Source: Ophiostoma sp. CBS 140.51
Lineage: Eukaryota > Ascomycota > Sordariomycetes > Ophiostomatales > Ophiostomataceae
Reading direction: 5' to 3'
NCBI GenBank assembly: GCA_029298735.1
Contig: JANSLP010000004.1
Location: 124,001-188,000 of the forward strand
Length of the DNA: 64,000 nucleotides
Shown here: in pieces, positions 46,101 through 59,350 of the stretch
How the letters are laid out: every line of letters begins with the position of its first letter
Numbering within the stretch: the stretch's first letter is position 1
Notes under the pieces: model-generated
Database searches by the model: none
Told to the model about the DNA's origin: nothing
Seen by the model: only the letters and a program-made list of their open reading frames with translations
Made by a program: the position numbers and the translations under genes

Positions 46101-47064
46101 CACATTCACGTCCGCACTGGAAACAGCATTGAATAGCGGCTTTCCAGTGAGCTGGACATAGTTTCCATCGCCGGCTTCCACGGGCAGAAAAAGCGTGCAG
46201 TCCAGCAGGAGATCCGTCATGATCTTCTCGGACGAAGCGCCTAGAATGGCGAGCAGCTGTGGCCATGGCGCCTCTTTAAGCGTCTGAGCATTTTGGGGAT
46301 TCCGAACCGCATAGACATTCGGGATACTGTATGCTGGAAGGTCGTTTGGTCTGCCCTCGGCCGTTTCAAGGTTTGAGTTCCATGTAGGCGGCCGTTTGTC
46401 ACGCTGAAAGCGAAAGCCATGGCATATAACGTTGTCCGGGCCTCTAAGCCCGCTTTTTTTCTCACTCCGGTTGAAGAGGAGCCAGATCACAAAGTCGACA
46501 ATCTGAAAGGTCAGCTTTATATTAGGCAAAACAGTATGCAGGCGGATAGATTTAAATGCACACCTCGGACTGGGGAGAGAAGAAGCCCTCAGTAGCACTT
46601 GATACGGTCACGTACGACTCGTCGGCACACCTTGTTTGTGAGAATGTCTCACGCAGACGATCCCGGTCACTGTCGTTGGAGGCCGGCCGTCCGTCACCGA
46701 CAGCTTTGTTGCTGTCGGCCGCGCAAGCCACGAGCGTCGTGTCGAGCACGTGGCTCAGCAGATTCTCAACCTCGGCAGCATGGGGTTGTTTGCCGACAGC
46801 AGATAGTTTCTTGCGCCGGAGACGGGATGTAGCGGGCAGCCGTGTCAGGAGATACGCCCGCAGTGTCTCGACCCGGGCAAAGTACCGGCCAAGAAGATCT
46901 TGTTTGACGGTCTGGCCCCGGCGTGCAGCGGGGGCCACCGGTTTCTTCGGATGCGCGCCCGGCTGCCCTTGCGTCTTCACCTCCCTGTCTCCATCTGTCT
47001 TTGTTCGCTTCTGCGGCTGGCCATCGTCTGCCTTGGCCTTTGATCTCTTCCTCTTGTTTGCCAT
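43148..47064 (-). CDS. tert: Telomerase reverse transcriptase (TERT)
   Basis: Seven exons: 46564-47064, 45962-46502, 45248-45903, 43846-45175, 43710-43778, 43361-43637, 43148-43301 (1,175 aa). The N-terminus is Lys/Arg-rich (MANKRKRSKAK), probably a nuclear signal. Splicing exon 2 to 3 restores the CP-type motif VHFGLTRKHVFNRLPYL. Then follow the T motif (FYVTESNLHRNQVFYFRHDVW), RT motif 1 (LRLLPKNSTVRAITNLR), motif A with Asp757 (FAKVDVTSAFDTIPQD), motif B (EGIPQGSVLSAALCSYFYAD), motif C with Asp929-Asp930 (LLLRLIDDFLLITVN), motif D/E (PFPYCGTTIHCST) and a C-terminal extension ending LPKEFMLHGTTK. All three catalytic aspartates are present. Exon 3 uses the uncommon donor GTTCGT. The enzyme copies the telomerase RNA template at chromosome ends; the RNA gene is not in this window as far as I can see. 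Not truncated. Confidence 0.96.
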
Positions 47065-50000
47065 GGCTGGCTGGCTGGCCCTGCACGGGTGTGATTTGCG
47101 TGTCTGATGGATATTGATATGTCAATGCAGGCCAGTATCAGGCTTGACTTCCACTTTGCCCCATCCCCTATCTCTCGTTGGGCTTGTTGTGCATCGAGAA
47201 GCACAGCAATTTCATGGCGATGCGGCTCGGTGTTCGATACGCCGAGAGGGACGGTGGCAAAGATTGCGATGGCAAATAAAGGTGAAATTGCGAGAGAGCA
47301 CAGAGCATTCCTGACAAATCGATGCGATGGTTGCACAGAGGTTGTTTGATTGTAGGCTTTGTGAGCTTGGAGAATGACGTTGAATTAGCTCTGCAGCGTG
47401 GTACAAGCCCCATAAGAAATACCAATATTTTGTCAACACCAATACGTTTAGATTCCGTGATTTCCTTCTTTCGTTTGTTGACTTTGCTTTCGGAGGTTTA
47501 TTGGCATTATTTATTGATTTAACTTAATTTAAACATGTTCCGGTTTCACTCCGGAGCTTTCTTTTGCTTGTACACACCACTCTTCGTCCTCTTCGCAGCG
47601 GGTGCTTCCTTCTTCTTTTGTGACGTTTGAGTTCACTCTGTCTGTTTTGACAGGAAAAGCAAGCAAGCGGCACAGTCTTGTTCGTAGACTGGTGGTGTTT
47701 TGTGTGGAGCTTTTGCGCGCGTTTAGACGCGTCAGTGCGATTGGGTGGAGGAAGAGTCGCGTTCCTTCCTTTTCTGGGCTGGTGAGCCAAGCCCGACGGT
47801 GGTCAGAAAAATGGAGGAAAAAAGCGGCAGGAGCGACAGTACTCCCGAAACACACCTAAGGAAAGAACGGACGAGAAAATTGGGAGGGGGGAAGGCAAGC
47901 TCCACTAACTTCTTTTTTCGATCGAGACAAAACAGACACACGGAAGGCACAGACAAAGCACACGAGATAGGCAGGAGGTCCTGGCGGAAGAGGGCAGCCT
48001 GTCCCTGGTGAGGCCGTGAGGGAAGGCGCTGAGCGGCCCTTTCCTTCTTTCCTATGCTTCGATGTGATCAAAGCTTTAAAAAAAGCTCGCAAACTCGGCG
48101 GCTGTCCGCGCGGTGAGACACTCGGGGCAAGACTACGCCGAAAAGATACAAGCATGTATCTGATATTAGAGCTGATCACATACGAAAATACGAAGCGAAC
48201 AGGCACGGACAGGCACCAAAACGCACCAGACTGCACCAAACTGCACGAGAAAGCCACCAGAAAGAGAAGAAAGAAGACGGAGATGGAGCGTGGGACTGAC
48301 TGAGCAACCCACCAACAGCAGCCATTCCAGGGGACTGGGCGCCAGGGGCTGGGGACAAAGGCTCTTGAGAAGAAAAAGAGACAGCGCCCCTGGATTGGGC
48401 TGGACACTTGGCTGCAGTTGGTCCGAGGTGGCCTGCGTTGGTCGCTGCACTAAGAACGTTTCGGTGCGGCAGAGTGGGTGCTAGCGTGTTGGTCGTGCTT
48501 TCCCCGTTGGTGGATCCGCACTCCGAGAATAGTCTGTGAGTGTGTTGCGCGTGTGTGAGTGGGGTGGGTCGCTCTTTCTGAAATGGAAAGTGAAAAATGA
48601 AAGGTTCGAGGATGAGAGAAACGGACCTGCGAAGGAAGGTGCGCAGGAAGTCAGGATGGTGACGCGGAAGGATCGAATTGGTCGCCAGGGTGTCGAGGAA
48701 TTTCTCTCATTTTTCATTGCAAGAGAAAAAAAAAACGATGGGGCCCAGGGAAACCCAGAAGACGGAAGAACAGGGTTCTTGCTTGCCGCGGTGAAAAGAC
48801 GGAGAAGAAGCCGGATTTCCCAAGAGCTTGGCTCTACTTTGTGTTGTATGCACGGAGTATGGGTACGAAACATATGGAATGAGTGAAGGAGAAAAAATAG
48901 CTCTGAGTGGTTAGATTGTTGTGCGACAGTGCCAGCGAAGAAATGTCGGTGGGCGGATGGACGTACGTGCCAGCAAACCAACAAGCCTTCATCTCCAGCA
49001 ACAACGTACCGTAGTGCAGTTGCCAATTGCCAATTTGTAAGAGGGTGTGGAGGAGATGGACAGGTCGCAACAGATTGGGCAGGCACAATGGGGGTTAATT
49101 CTTGGGAGCCAACGCGCGCAGTAGTGCCAGTCGGCAACGGCCGTTGAACAAAAGGAAAGTGCGCCAGGTGTGAAAAATGAGCATAGCACGGGACATAAGC
49201 TGCAGATAAAAAAGAAGCTGTCAAGAGCTTCAAGGGACAGGTGTTCGGAATCAAAGTTGACGATAAAACGTCAAGGTCAACAAAGTTGACGAGAGTGGTT
49301 CAGAATGGGACGTGTTTCTTTTGTGATCATCGATGCCCTACGGATCGTCGACAGGGCTCAACAAGAATAGAAAGATTAGAAAGATAAAAAGTAACCGCCT
49401 CCATACAACCACGTTCGATTTGGGCAGAAAAAAACACGCAGGGGCACCACATGCAAGTGGTGCCTTCCATGTGACGAAACAAGTGAAAAAGAGCAAAAAA
49501 AAAGTTGGAGCACACAGTCGGACATAGAGTGCTTTTTGCTGCAGGGAGCCGTGGGGTGGAAAAGACGAAAGAACACAGGCGAGTGGCTACGGATGGTTGC
49601 AAGGGCTTCACTGCGACTGGCTAGGAGCGCACTCCGTAGGCCGAGAGGCAAGGAGGCAAGAGCAACCAGACCACAACTGCAGCTATGCAGGACGGGTGTT
49701 CAGGGAAGCTGCAGCAACTTGTTGGACGTGTGGCGGGCACGGATTAGCCTCATGCAGCGGAAGCGTCGATCAATAATAGCCAGTCGATTCATCCAGAAGC
49801 GTGATCGACGGGGGACAAGAGGACGAGAAGGCTCGATTGAAGTGATAGAAGGAGGGTGAAGGGTGAGGGGAGACGAGATGAAAGGCTGCGAGAGAAGAGT
49901 GAAGAAGGATGGAATGGCTGGTGAGGGACGACGGGCTGAAGATGAGAAAGTGAAGCGAGGCAATGTATGCTATCAAAGAGAAGGCAAAGGGAAGGAAGGT

Positions 50001-51530
50001 GCGACCACCGAGGATCCAGCAAGGAAAGATCCAACGGCATCGCAGCGACACTCGTATGACCAGGACACAGCACTACCTGTACACAGCTCACAGCACAGAA
50101 GCAGTCGTGCGCCGTATTGCCATCCAAGGCTTGCTAGATCGAGGCTGTTCCCTGCGCGGTCCACGAGGGAACGATAGAAAGACATACAGATGCGATACGA
50201 GAGAGCCGGGGGTAGCAGGGCAGGGCGTGAGGCCCCATCCGACGTGCAGAATAGACGCAGGAGCCACTACGAAGGACAACGAGGGGCACTGTATTTCATA
50301 TCTTACCTGTACCCTGGCTGCATCAGGAAAGAGCAGAAATAGAAACACAGGGTATTACGAGCCAGGGAAGCAGACAGAGTTAGGCGAGAGACGGAAGGCG
50401 CCTTCGACGTGGCGGCGCATGCTGTATGCAGCCCGGGAAGGCACGCCGCCTGGCCAGCGAGCCTTGAGAAACGGAGCACAACTGCTAATATCGCAGGCCG
50501 GCGAGGCCAGTATTGCAGCGTATCTCCTCATATCCTCATATCCTCATACCACGGGCAATGGGCAATGTGCAATCATCCCAGAGATGCAGGAAAGCCGTTT
50601 TCAATCCTTTTCCTTGGGATCTTGGAAGGGGAGCCTTGGGAACACTGAACTGGGGCCCTGGTTCGCTCGCTCCTTCCTTCGTTGTTCCTCCACTCCTTCC
50701 ACCGCACCACCCCGGCCACTCTCAGACAACACCCCAGCCATTCAGCCCGCACCCTCTTCAACACGCCTTGACCAAGGCCCGTTGGACTTGCGGCGAAAGG
50801 ATTTGCTGGATTTGATTTACTGTGCGTGGTGGTCTCTTTTTACTTTTCGATTTCATTCTGTTCCGTTTTCTGGTTTCTTTGACGGCCTGATCGTGTTTTT
50901 GTTTCTGGCTTTCTGCCGCCCGAATGTTGCGCTGGACATGAACTTTTGCTCTAGCTCTGAACTAAAAGCCTGAACAGTTCGTGCCTTCCTCACATATAAT
51001 ACTAAGAGAATTGGGCCGTAAAACAGTCTCTGACTGTTGGTCCTCCGTACCTGCCTGTCACTCGCAAATCCGCGGGCGTCCAGACGCACGAGTCCAGTAG
51101 CGTGCTTTCCCTGCGTGTTTTGGCTCCATCCCCCGTCCCCGTAGGCGCCAGCCCACCCTGCCCGCCCTGCAACCCGCGAACGATCGCCCCTTCCCCAAAA
51201 TCGCTGGCTTGTCGGCGAATGTGCAGCGCCTGCTCCTGCCCCCAAGCAGAGACACGCATTTGCACGCATTCTCACCCATTCGCACCTTCCTCACGCCAAT
51301 CCGCCCGCCAATTCTCCGCCTACACTTTCTCACTGCCACTGCATCCTGCACCCGCCTTTCCAAGACAGAACATCCCGTCGCCTCCTGTCTCCCTGTCTCT
51401 CCCTTTTCCTCTTGTTTCTCCTCGACACACACACCACACCCCCTTCCCCCTATCGCTCGCCGACCAGGCATAGCCAACCACGACCGTTTGCCCCCCGACT
51501 GGCCGCGAAAGCCTAAATGTCCAGCCTGCC
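47065..51530. other. Intergenic, 4.5 kb between TERT and the RhoGEF gene
   Basis: Both flanking genes are transcribed outward. No credible protein gene; the longest ORF (49963-50973) has no domain-like sequence and overlaps others. The right end, about 50680-51530, is C/CT-rich on plus, a typical promoter and leader for the exchange factor. A TCCTCATA x3 repeat lies at 50525-50548 and a CTCCGTA word at 49630. Confidence 0.5.
50525..50548 (+). repeat. (TCCTCATA)3 short tandem repeat
   Basis: Three perfect 8-bp units. Intergenic. Confidence 0.85.
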
Positions 51531-54500
51531 ATGGACGGCGGCCACCGAGACGAGGACGATCCCCTCGATCCTCCCAACCGCCTCGACCGCCTCGACCAGT
51601 TCGACCGACTGGACCAGCTGGACCGCCTTGACCACATAGCCCGTCTCAGCAACAGCACCCGTTTTTTCGACAGCAGCCACAGCCTTCTGCCACAGCCGCC
51701 GTCTGACCGCCTCGACGCTCATCTCAGCGACCAGACACAGCAGTACCAAGAGCATCACGAGCATCACGACCACCTTAATCATCACCAATCCGACCTCCAC
51801 CAGCAGAGCATCCATCACAATCTCCACGCGCACGCCCTCCAGCCGTCGCTGCTGCCGCCCTTCGATGTCCAGCCTCCACCGCCGCGGCCAATCGCCCAGT
51901 CGTCGTCATCGTCTCAACCGTTTGTCGCGTCCCATGTCGGCGTAGACCCATCCTCCTCATCTGCATCTGCATCCGCATCCGCCTCCCAGCCTTTCCCCCC
52001 TCTTCCCGCACACGACGACACGCACGACGACCTGCACGACGACCCTGGTGCTTTTTACCGCTCCTACACCGACGAGAGCCTTCGCAGCCACCAGCAGCAA
52101 AACGGATTGGATACGGCCGTGGCGTTCACGGCCGCCGACCTAATGGCACCGGAGACACCCGTCTCTCGACCAGCGCCACCCCCATCGTCATCCCAACACA
52201 CCTCTCCCAATGGCTTAACCGTCCAACAAATGCAGGAATCGCAGCAGACACAGCAGCTGCCGCAGCGCTCGCGGCCACCGCCGTCGCTCGCCAACCGCAC
52301 AAACGCTATTCGCACTGGACGTTCGGTCTCGAGTCCTGTCGGTAACAACGTAAGAAGCACTTCGGCGACAAGGCCGGGCTATGGACCATCCGGCTCATCG
52401 TCCACGAGCGTCAAGGACCTGAAGAAGCGATTCGACCAGATCAACACCGGTCCTGCATCGTCCTCTACGGCCACGTCATCCGCCTCGTCTTCTTCGTCGC
52501 GATTAACAAAACCGACGACAACACGGACAGGCCTCGCACCATCTTCGACAGCCTCGCGATCCCGAGCAACCACGGCCGGCAGCAACTCGGGCTTCAGCTC
52601 AATACCAGCAGCAGGCACCACATCGCGAGCAAAGACCCCGACGAATCGTAGCCACAACCCGCCGCCATTGAGCAGTCCGAACTCGTTTGCCAGCCGCATC
52701 GCAAAACCACGAGCTGGCGCGCCAGCGACGCTTCCTGTCGGCAGCAATGAGCAAGCATCAAAGTCCATGTCTCACCTCGCGTCGCCTCTCGCATCACCAC
52801 AAGCTGCCCGGATGGTGTCCCCGCCACCTCCACCGCCCGTGGCACGAGCAAATGGCCTTCTATTTGGAGAGATTTTGCCCGAATACAACAACTCGTTAAC
52901 AACAGGATATGGCATCGACGCGGCTGTTCGACCGCGGCGCACGTCCGAGTCGATCTTGCACAACCCGCCACGGATCTTCACACGCTCCCACACCACCGAA
53001 ATGAACCAGGATGCCGAGGCCGTGTCTCCCACGGACTGGTATCGAAGCGCGACCTCTCCACAGTCCGCGGCCGGCCAGGGTTTGACGACACAAGCCCAGC
53101 CGCCAACGACCAGCCCGGCAGCGACTTCGCGGACCCCGACAGGACACAATCGGGCACACAGCGACCTTTCCGGAGCCAAACCGACATACCGCCATCATCA
53201 ATACCAGCAGGGCCAGCAAAACGCCTTGGCTGTTCTACCACCACCACCCTCCCATCCTCCTCCGCTTTCGCGCCTCGCCACGCAAAACACCAATCCTCCT
53301 ACTCGCCCACCCACCTCCATGTCCGACATGCCACAGTCGCCAACTTCACCCACCTCGCGCCTACCCATTTCTGTGAGAAAACTGTCTGAAGCCTCTGGCC
53401 GCTCCAGTCCATCTTCGACACGCTCCAACTCCCCCGCATCTGCAGCTGGACGGCGTTCTGCCGCGGCCAGCAGAGTCCCACGTCAGCAGCAACCGCATGG
53501 CCCCCCACCATCCACAGCGAATGCGAAGACACCAACAAAACGTGCAGCGACCCCGACATCGACAGCAGCTGCGCGAGCCAAGGCCTCTACCACTTCTTCC
53601 TCAACCACCTCGTCACGCAGACCCCCACCGTCCCACATTGCGACCCCTGGTAATGGCCGTCTGAGCGCCTATATTGCGGCGCCGCCACCAAAACTTTCTC
53701 CACCACTCCGCAGCTCACGACCAAGGCAACCTGTCTCATCCGCAAACGCCCCAACACCCGCTTCTCGCCTGGGTCGGACCTCCGCTGCATCCTCGTCGTC
53801 TTCCGCCGCCGAACGAAGTCGGATGCCGTATGCTGGCAGCACCCGCTCGTCAGCAGCCAAACAACATGATGAATCAGGTCGAGCCAACCGCCGAAAGATT
53901 GACGTCGGCCCCATTGACTTTGCCCAGCGCCGTGAAACGATCCGTCTTAAATATAGCAAATCCATTCGCGAGACCGAGGCCTCGGCTGCGCGACAGGCTG
54001 CAGCAGACAGACGGAAGAAGGAGCTCGAAGCTGCGGCCAAGGCCAAGGCACTTGCCGAAGCTGCTGTGCGAGCGCAGTCTGAGGTCAGCCGCCGTGCTAT
54101 GGGTGCCTCGGCGGCCACTCTGTCCTCCAAGTCATCCGCATCCTCCCTTTCGGCACTCTCCAATGCGGCTGCCAGTGCCACGGCTGCGTCAGCTGCTGTT
54201 GCTGCTACGCGGTCTCTCAGTACCCGGTCTTCGACTGCCTCTATTGCCGCCAATGCGGCAGTGATGGCCGTGGCTTCCTCCTCCTCTCCAAAGAACTCTT
54301 CGGCAGCATCTAGATTTCAAGGCACATCGACACCACCTCCTTCATCACCAACTGCCGCCACGGCAGCTGCGGTTGCATCGGCAGCAGTCTCATCACCACC
54401 TCGCAACAGCCCCCGTCAAAGCCCATTGAATAGCCCTTCACTGAGACGGACTGTTAGCATGCGGAGAAGCGCTGCGGAGCTACCGTCGCTGACTATCTCA

Positions 54501-57500
54501 ACCTCGATCCCGCAATTGCAGCCGGCCCCAAGTGGACGGATTCCAAGGAAGGATGACTCTCCGACCCTGGGTCTTCCAGGAGCATTCCCTGGTGGCATAT
54601 ACTCACCGCCACGGAACGACAAGCACGACGAACCGCCTCCATCCGCGATTTCTGTCAACTCCGTAATCACTGAATTCGACAATGAGCCGCAAACAGAGCC
54701 ACCGCGGCAAGAAGGCGCTGGTAACTTACAACGTGCTGAGGACGAGCAGTCACAGAATCAGCCGCCTCCGCCGCCACAGACACAACAGCAACCTGATTAC
54801 CCTAGTTATGGCCACGGAAAAGTCGAGTATCGATCACCTTTTGACTTGCCTACACCAGAAGACCAGATCGCACACCCATCACAGCATGCTACGCCCCAGC
54901 AGCAGCAGGCCCAAGAGGACGCATACAGGGCCCAAAAGTCCACGTACATGTATCCCTTTGAAGATGATGGAACTGATGATGTGACACCAATGGCAAACAC
55001 CACGGCTACTGAACAATCCAAAGATGCCGAAATGTCACCGTTTGATCGCTTCATTCCTGGCTCCTACCGCCAGGACAGCTACGAAAGCCGTCCATACACT
55101 CCTCCTCAAGACCGTGATGCTTCGCAAGAACCTGCACAATTGACTGCCTCTTTGCATCAAAGCCCAGTGCGGGTCAGAGATCTGCGCCAGAGCACCTCTG
55201 GCCATCAAATGGCGGGGCTTGCAAACGAAGCGCAGGAGGTACCCATCCAAATCAGCTCTGCCCCCTTTGAGACAGCGGACGAAATGGCTGGGGAAGAAGA
55301 CATTGCCATCGGTATTGCGATTACGTCAGTGTCCACACAAGACACCGTGGATCCTGAGCCGACAATGCCGAGCCGCGACATCGAGCCGGAGTATGAAGTG
55401 CAACCTTATCAGCCAGACGAGGCGCAGACCACGACGACTGTCACTATCCTCGGCCGCGAGTCAGATGTGTCCAGTCAGCGGCCGTCTTTGTCACGGCTGA
55501 ACAGCTCTTCTAGTCGCCTGGGAGTGCCGAATGACGCAGACTATGAGAATGCCGAGAACTTCTATGCTGTGCCGACTCTGAAAGACAACATTGCGGCCTT
55601 GCGTGGCTCCGCCTTTGCTGCATCTGATATTTCGGATGAGCCCCAACGGTCCGCGAGCGAGCCGCAGCGGACACCGGATACGTCAAACAGCCTCAACCTG
55701 CCCTCACTCATGTCCCCTGCGAATCGGTCGAGTCAACAGTCCGGCTGGACCGATTTCTCGATTGAGAGTGAGGACGCCCGCGCATTCCTTGCCACGCGGG
55801 ACTCTGGGCCGCTGTCGGCAAACACAGACTCGAACAACGGTATCAGTGGCGATTCAACCATTCGTGCTCGTACAGCACCGCCTTCCGTGCTGCAGAACCA
55901 GCAAAACCAGCAGAATCTGCAACCACGCCATCGCCGGAATCCGTATGAATTTGATTCCCGGCCCACGTCGATTCTCGAAGACGAGCAAGAACAAAGCCAG
56001 CACGATGAGAATTACGATCCTTACGAGGAGGTGCCGCCTGACAGCCCGGGAGTCTCGCCGCTCGACGAGCCGACCTCGACCATGCTGCCCGAGCTGGATA
56101 CGGGAACCAACTTCTTCATCCCTTATTTGTCGGATGACAAGGCTACGGGCCCGCATATCCCCGTCCTCCCCGACCACGACCCGCCGCCAATTCCTGTCTC
56201 TGTCGATGGCCGAGACTCGTTCACCGAGAACAGTGTGCGGCCCAGCTCGTCCAGCGCATACTATGATTCTTCGCGGCCGAACAGCTTTGCCCTTGGCATG
56301 CGGGACGACCACGATGGCCAGGACTCGTTCACTTTTGGTGGTACTGGCAGCGCAGACGACTCCATGTATACGTCGCCTCCACCCACCATGACGATGCAGT
56401 CGTCTGCTCAGGCGTCTCTTGACCTGCCGCGCCAGTCTATTAGTGGTGCGACACTCATTGACAGTGAGCGGCCTAGTGGCCTTGATGGCACCGCCGATGG
56501 ATACGAGGCAGATGCGCCCTCGACCCGCACAAGCGGTAGCCCCAAGAAGACGGCGCCCAGCAAGGAGCAGACCCGCCTCGTCCAGCGTCAAATGGTCATC
56601 CGTGAGCTGATTGACACCGAGGCAGTCTTTGTGCGCGACATGAACATTGTCGAGGAAATCTACAAGGGCACGGCCGAAGCGTGCCCGCAGCTCGATGCCA
56701 AGACGGTCAAGCTCATCTTCCGCAACACGGACGAGATCATTGCGTTCCACACGACATTCTTGGTCCAGCTCAAAGACGCCGTCTCGACGGTCTATGCGCC
56801 CAAGGGTGGCCGCCGCTCCTCGCCACCGCCCAGAGAAGACTCTATCCTGTCTGAGTCTGGTACTCTCAACTCGACCTCGGCAGCCTCAGCGGCCGAAACG
56901 ACCGGCTTGGCATCGACCACTGCAGCCGCTTCTTCAACCACAACAGCGAACACAACAGCTGCCGAGGACGCCCGGGACCGACAGACGTCTATTGGTCCTG
57001 TCTTCCGCAAGAACATTGAGCAGATGCGTGTCACTCACGAAGCATTCTTGCGTAGCAGTGACAACGCAGCGAAGCGCCTTATTCAGATCCAGGAAGACCC
57101 GACTGTCAAGCTCTGGCTCACAGAGTGTAACGAAGTGGCCCAAGACTTGACTGCAGCCTGGAACCTCGACTCGCTGCTGATCAAGCCGATGCAGCGCATC
57201 ACCAAGTATCCGAATCTGATCAGCCAGCTGCTCCAGCACACGCCCGAGGACCATCCGGACCGTCCTGCGCTGATTTCGGCACGCACCGTTCTTGAGAACT
57301 CCATTCTCGAGATCAACAAGACCAAGAAGAACTTTGAGTTGGTCGGCCAAATTGTTGGCCGCAAGCGCAAAGATTCGGATGTGCGTGCCGGCTTTGCCAG
57401 GGCATTTGGCAAGCGAGTTGACAAGCTGCAGGTTTCCAGCAACCGACCTCCTGAGGACCAGGTGTACACCAAGCTCAACGAGAAATTCGGCGACGATTAT

Positions 57501-59350
57501 CTTCGTCTACAGGTTGTCCTTCGCGACGTAGAGTTCTACACTCGCCAGGTCTCTGCCTACGTCCACGAATTCTTGCAGCTCTTGTCGGCCATGGAGCTGG
57601 TTATGCGCCTACAGCCATCGCCGTACCCGGAGCTGGAGAGCAAATGGGCGCGTTTCAATGTTTCTATGCGCGACATGGAAAAGGTGGCTCTTGACCAGCA
57701 CTTGACACAGGTTCGCAAGCACGTCATTGAGCCGTTTGAGCTGGTCATCAAGTGCTACGGCAACCCCAGCTTGGCCATGAAGAAGCGTGCCAAGCGGCGT
57801 CTCGACTACGAGCGGGCTGCACAGCTCAAGAAGAGCGGCAAGAAGGTCGACAAGCAGCTCGCCGAGCTCGTGGAGCAATACGAGGCTCTCAACGAGGCCC
57901 TCAAGAAGGAACTGCCGATGTTGTCTGCCAACACGGAAAAGATTGGCAACATTTGTCTCGGCAACTTTGTCAACATCCAGGTCCGGTGGTTTGCCATCTG
58001 GAAAGAAAAGGTTAAAGTTGTGCTCGAAGACCAGCAAAACGTGCCCGAGGTAGTCGACATCATGAGCACGTTTGCACGCGACTTTAAGGACATGGAAGAC
58101 CACATCAAGCAGAGCCTGTCGATCCTGACTAAGGGTGCGGGTGGCGGCAGTAGCAGCAGTGGTGGCGGTCGCATCGACGACAGCCAAGGAAGCCCCAGCC
58201 CTGGTGGCACAGGCATGCTCCGCACACGGTCTGGCCGTCCGGTCGAACTGTCTTCGCCCCGCATGCGCGGCGAGTCTGCGAACAACGATAGCGCACCTAC
58301 GCTTCCGGCGCCCGATTTCGGCGGACGCACGAGCGACCAGTTCGCCTTCTCGCCCACGACTGCGTCTGGGCCGACCTTGACGGGACTGGTGCAATCCACG
58401 TCGATAGCGACGGCTGCTGGCATGCCCAGCCCACATCAGTACTACTACCGTGGCGACTACTACAGCGGCCTGAACCTCAATGGCAACAACCATGGACGTG
58501 GCGGCTCTGGCTCGCCCGGCATGCCTGGCATGCCGACCGAATCCTCGTCGTCTGCACGGTCGGTCGGCGGCTACTCTGGCGGTACACCTGCATCTGCGTC
58601 TGGCCGGCCTAGCACCGGTCGCAGTTACGATTCCTCTGGCAACACCGCGCCCCGTCCTAGTGTCGACTCGCTTAACATGGGCCTGCCAGCCGCCGGCCAG
58701 TCCAGCATGGCGGCAGCCCTGCAGGCAAGCAAGCGCGACTCGTCGTCCACGTACAACTCCAACAACCAGTACCCGCCAGGCAGTACGGTTGGTGGCGACA
58801 GCAGCAGCATGACGGGCAGCGGCGACCGGCGCTTCTCGGGCCTCTTCCACTCTGCCATGCCCATGGACGACAACCCGACACCGACTGTGGCCAACATGCC
58901 GGGCAGTCACCACCATCAGCACCATGGCGGCGGTGGTGGTGCCGGCGGTGCCGGCGGCTACTTGATGGCAGACAGCGCCAGCCAGCGGTCTTCACGCGCA
59001 CCCTCGCGGGAGCGGGCAGGGACAACATCCTCCAACAACTCAACTTCGACAACTGGCGGCGGCCATAGCAGTGGTTACAATGTGCTGTGGCTCGCGGCGT
59101 CTTTGTTTGAGTTCAACATTGAGACGAAACACGAAGCAGGGTACCCATACCTCACGTACCAGGCAGGCGAGGTGAGCTCACACCCTCTTTATATCTATGA
59201 TTTTTAATATTCTTATCCTAACTTGTTGTCCAGATCTTTGATGTAATTGCCGAAAAGGGCGAGCTGTGGCTGGCCAAGAACCAGGATGACCCATCGGAGC
59301 TGGTGGGCTGGATCTGGTCCAAGCACTTTGCCAAGCTGGCCGACTCGTAG
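51531..59350 (+). CDS. Large Rho/Cdc42 guanine nucleotide exchange factor, DH-BAR-SH3
   Basis: Exons 51531-59171 and 59234-59350 (2,585 aa). The first 1,650 residues are low-complexity (Ser, Pro, Ala, Thr, Gln), beginning with a repetitive charged stretch DRLDQFDRLDQLDRLD. A DH domain spans about residues 1680-1945, with MVIRELIDTEAVFVRDMNIV and LIKPMQRITKYPNLISQLL as its conserved helices. A BAR-like coiled segment follows (about 1950-2200, with RAGFARAFGKRV, ERAAQLKKSGKKVDKQL, NIQVRWFAIWKEK). A Gly/Ser-rich linker leads to a C-terminal SH3 domain (about 2515-2585) that is split by the only intron; exon 2 completes it with GEIFDVIAEKGELWLAKN and GWIWSKHFAKL. No PH domain is seen after DH; the BAR occupies that place, as in fission-yeast Gef1 and animal DNMBP/Tuba. 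Expected at sites of polar growth or septation, activating Cdc42 or a Rho. The DH domain contains a Ser/Thr/Ala insertion. Confidence 0.9.

Noticed and set aside
48481..49254. 257-codon minus-strand ORF
   Set aside because: Ser/Phe/Pro-rich product of purine-rich plus-strand DNA; no motif.
49963..50973. 336-codon plus-strand ORF
   Set aside because: No domain-like segment, erratic composition, overlaps several other ORFs in the TERT-RhoGEF spacer, and its end reads through the pyrimidine-rich leader. Probably a chance ORF in stop-poor DNA.
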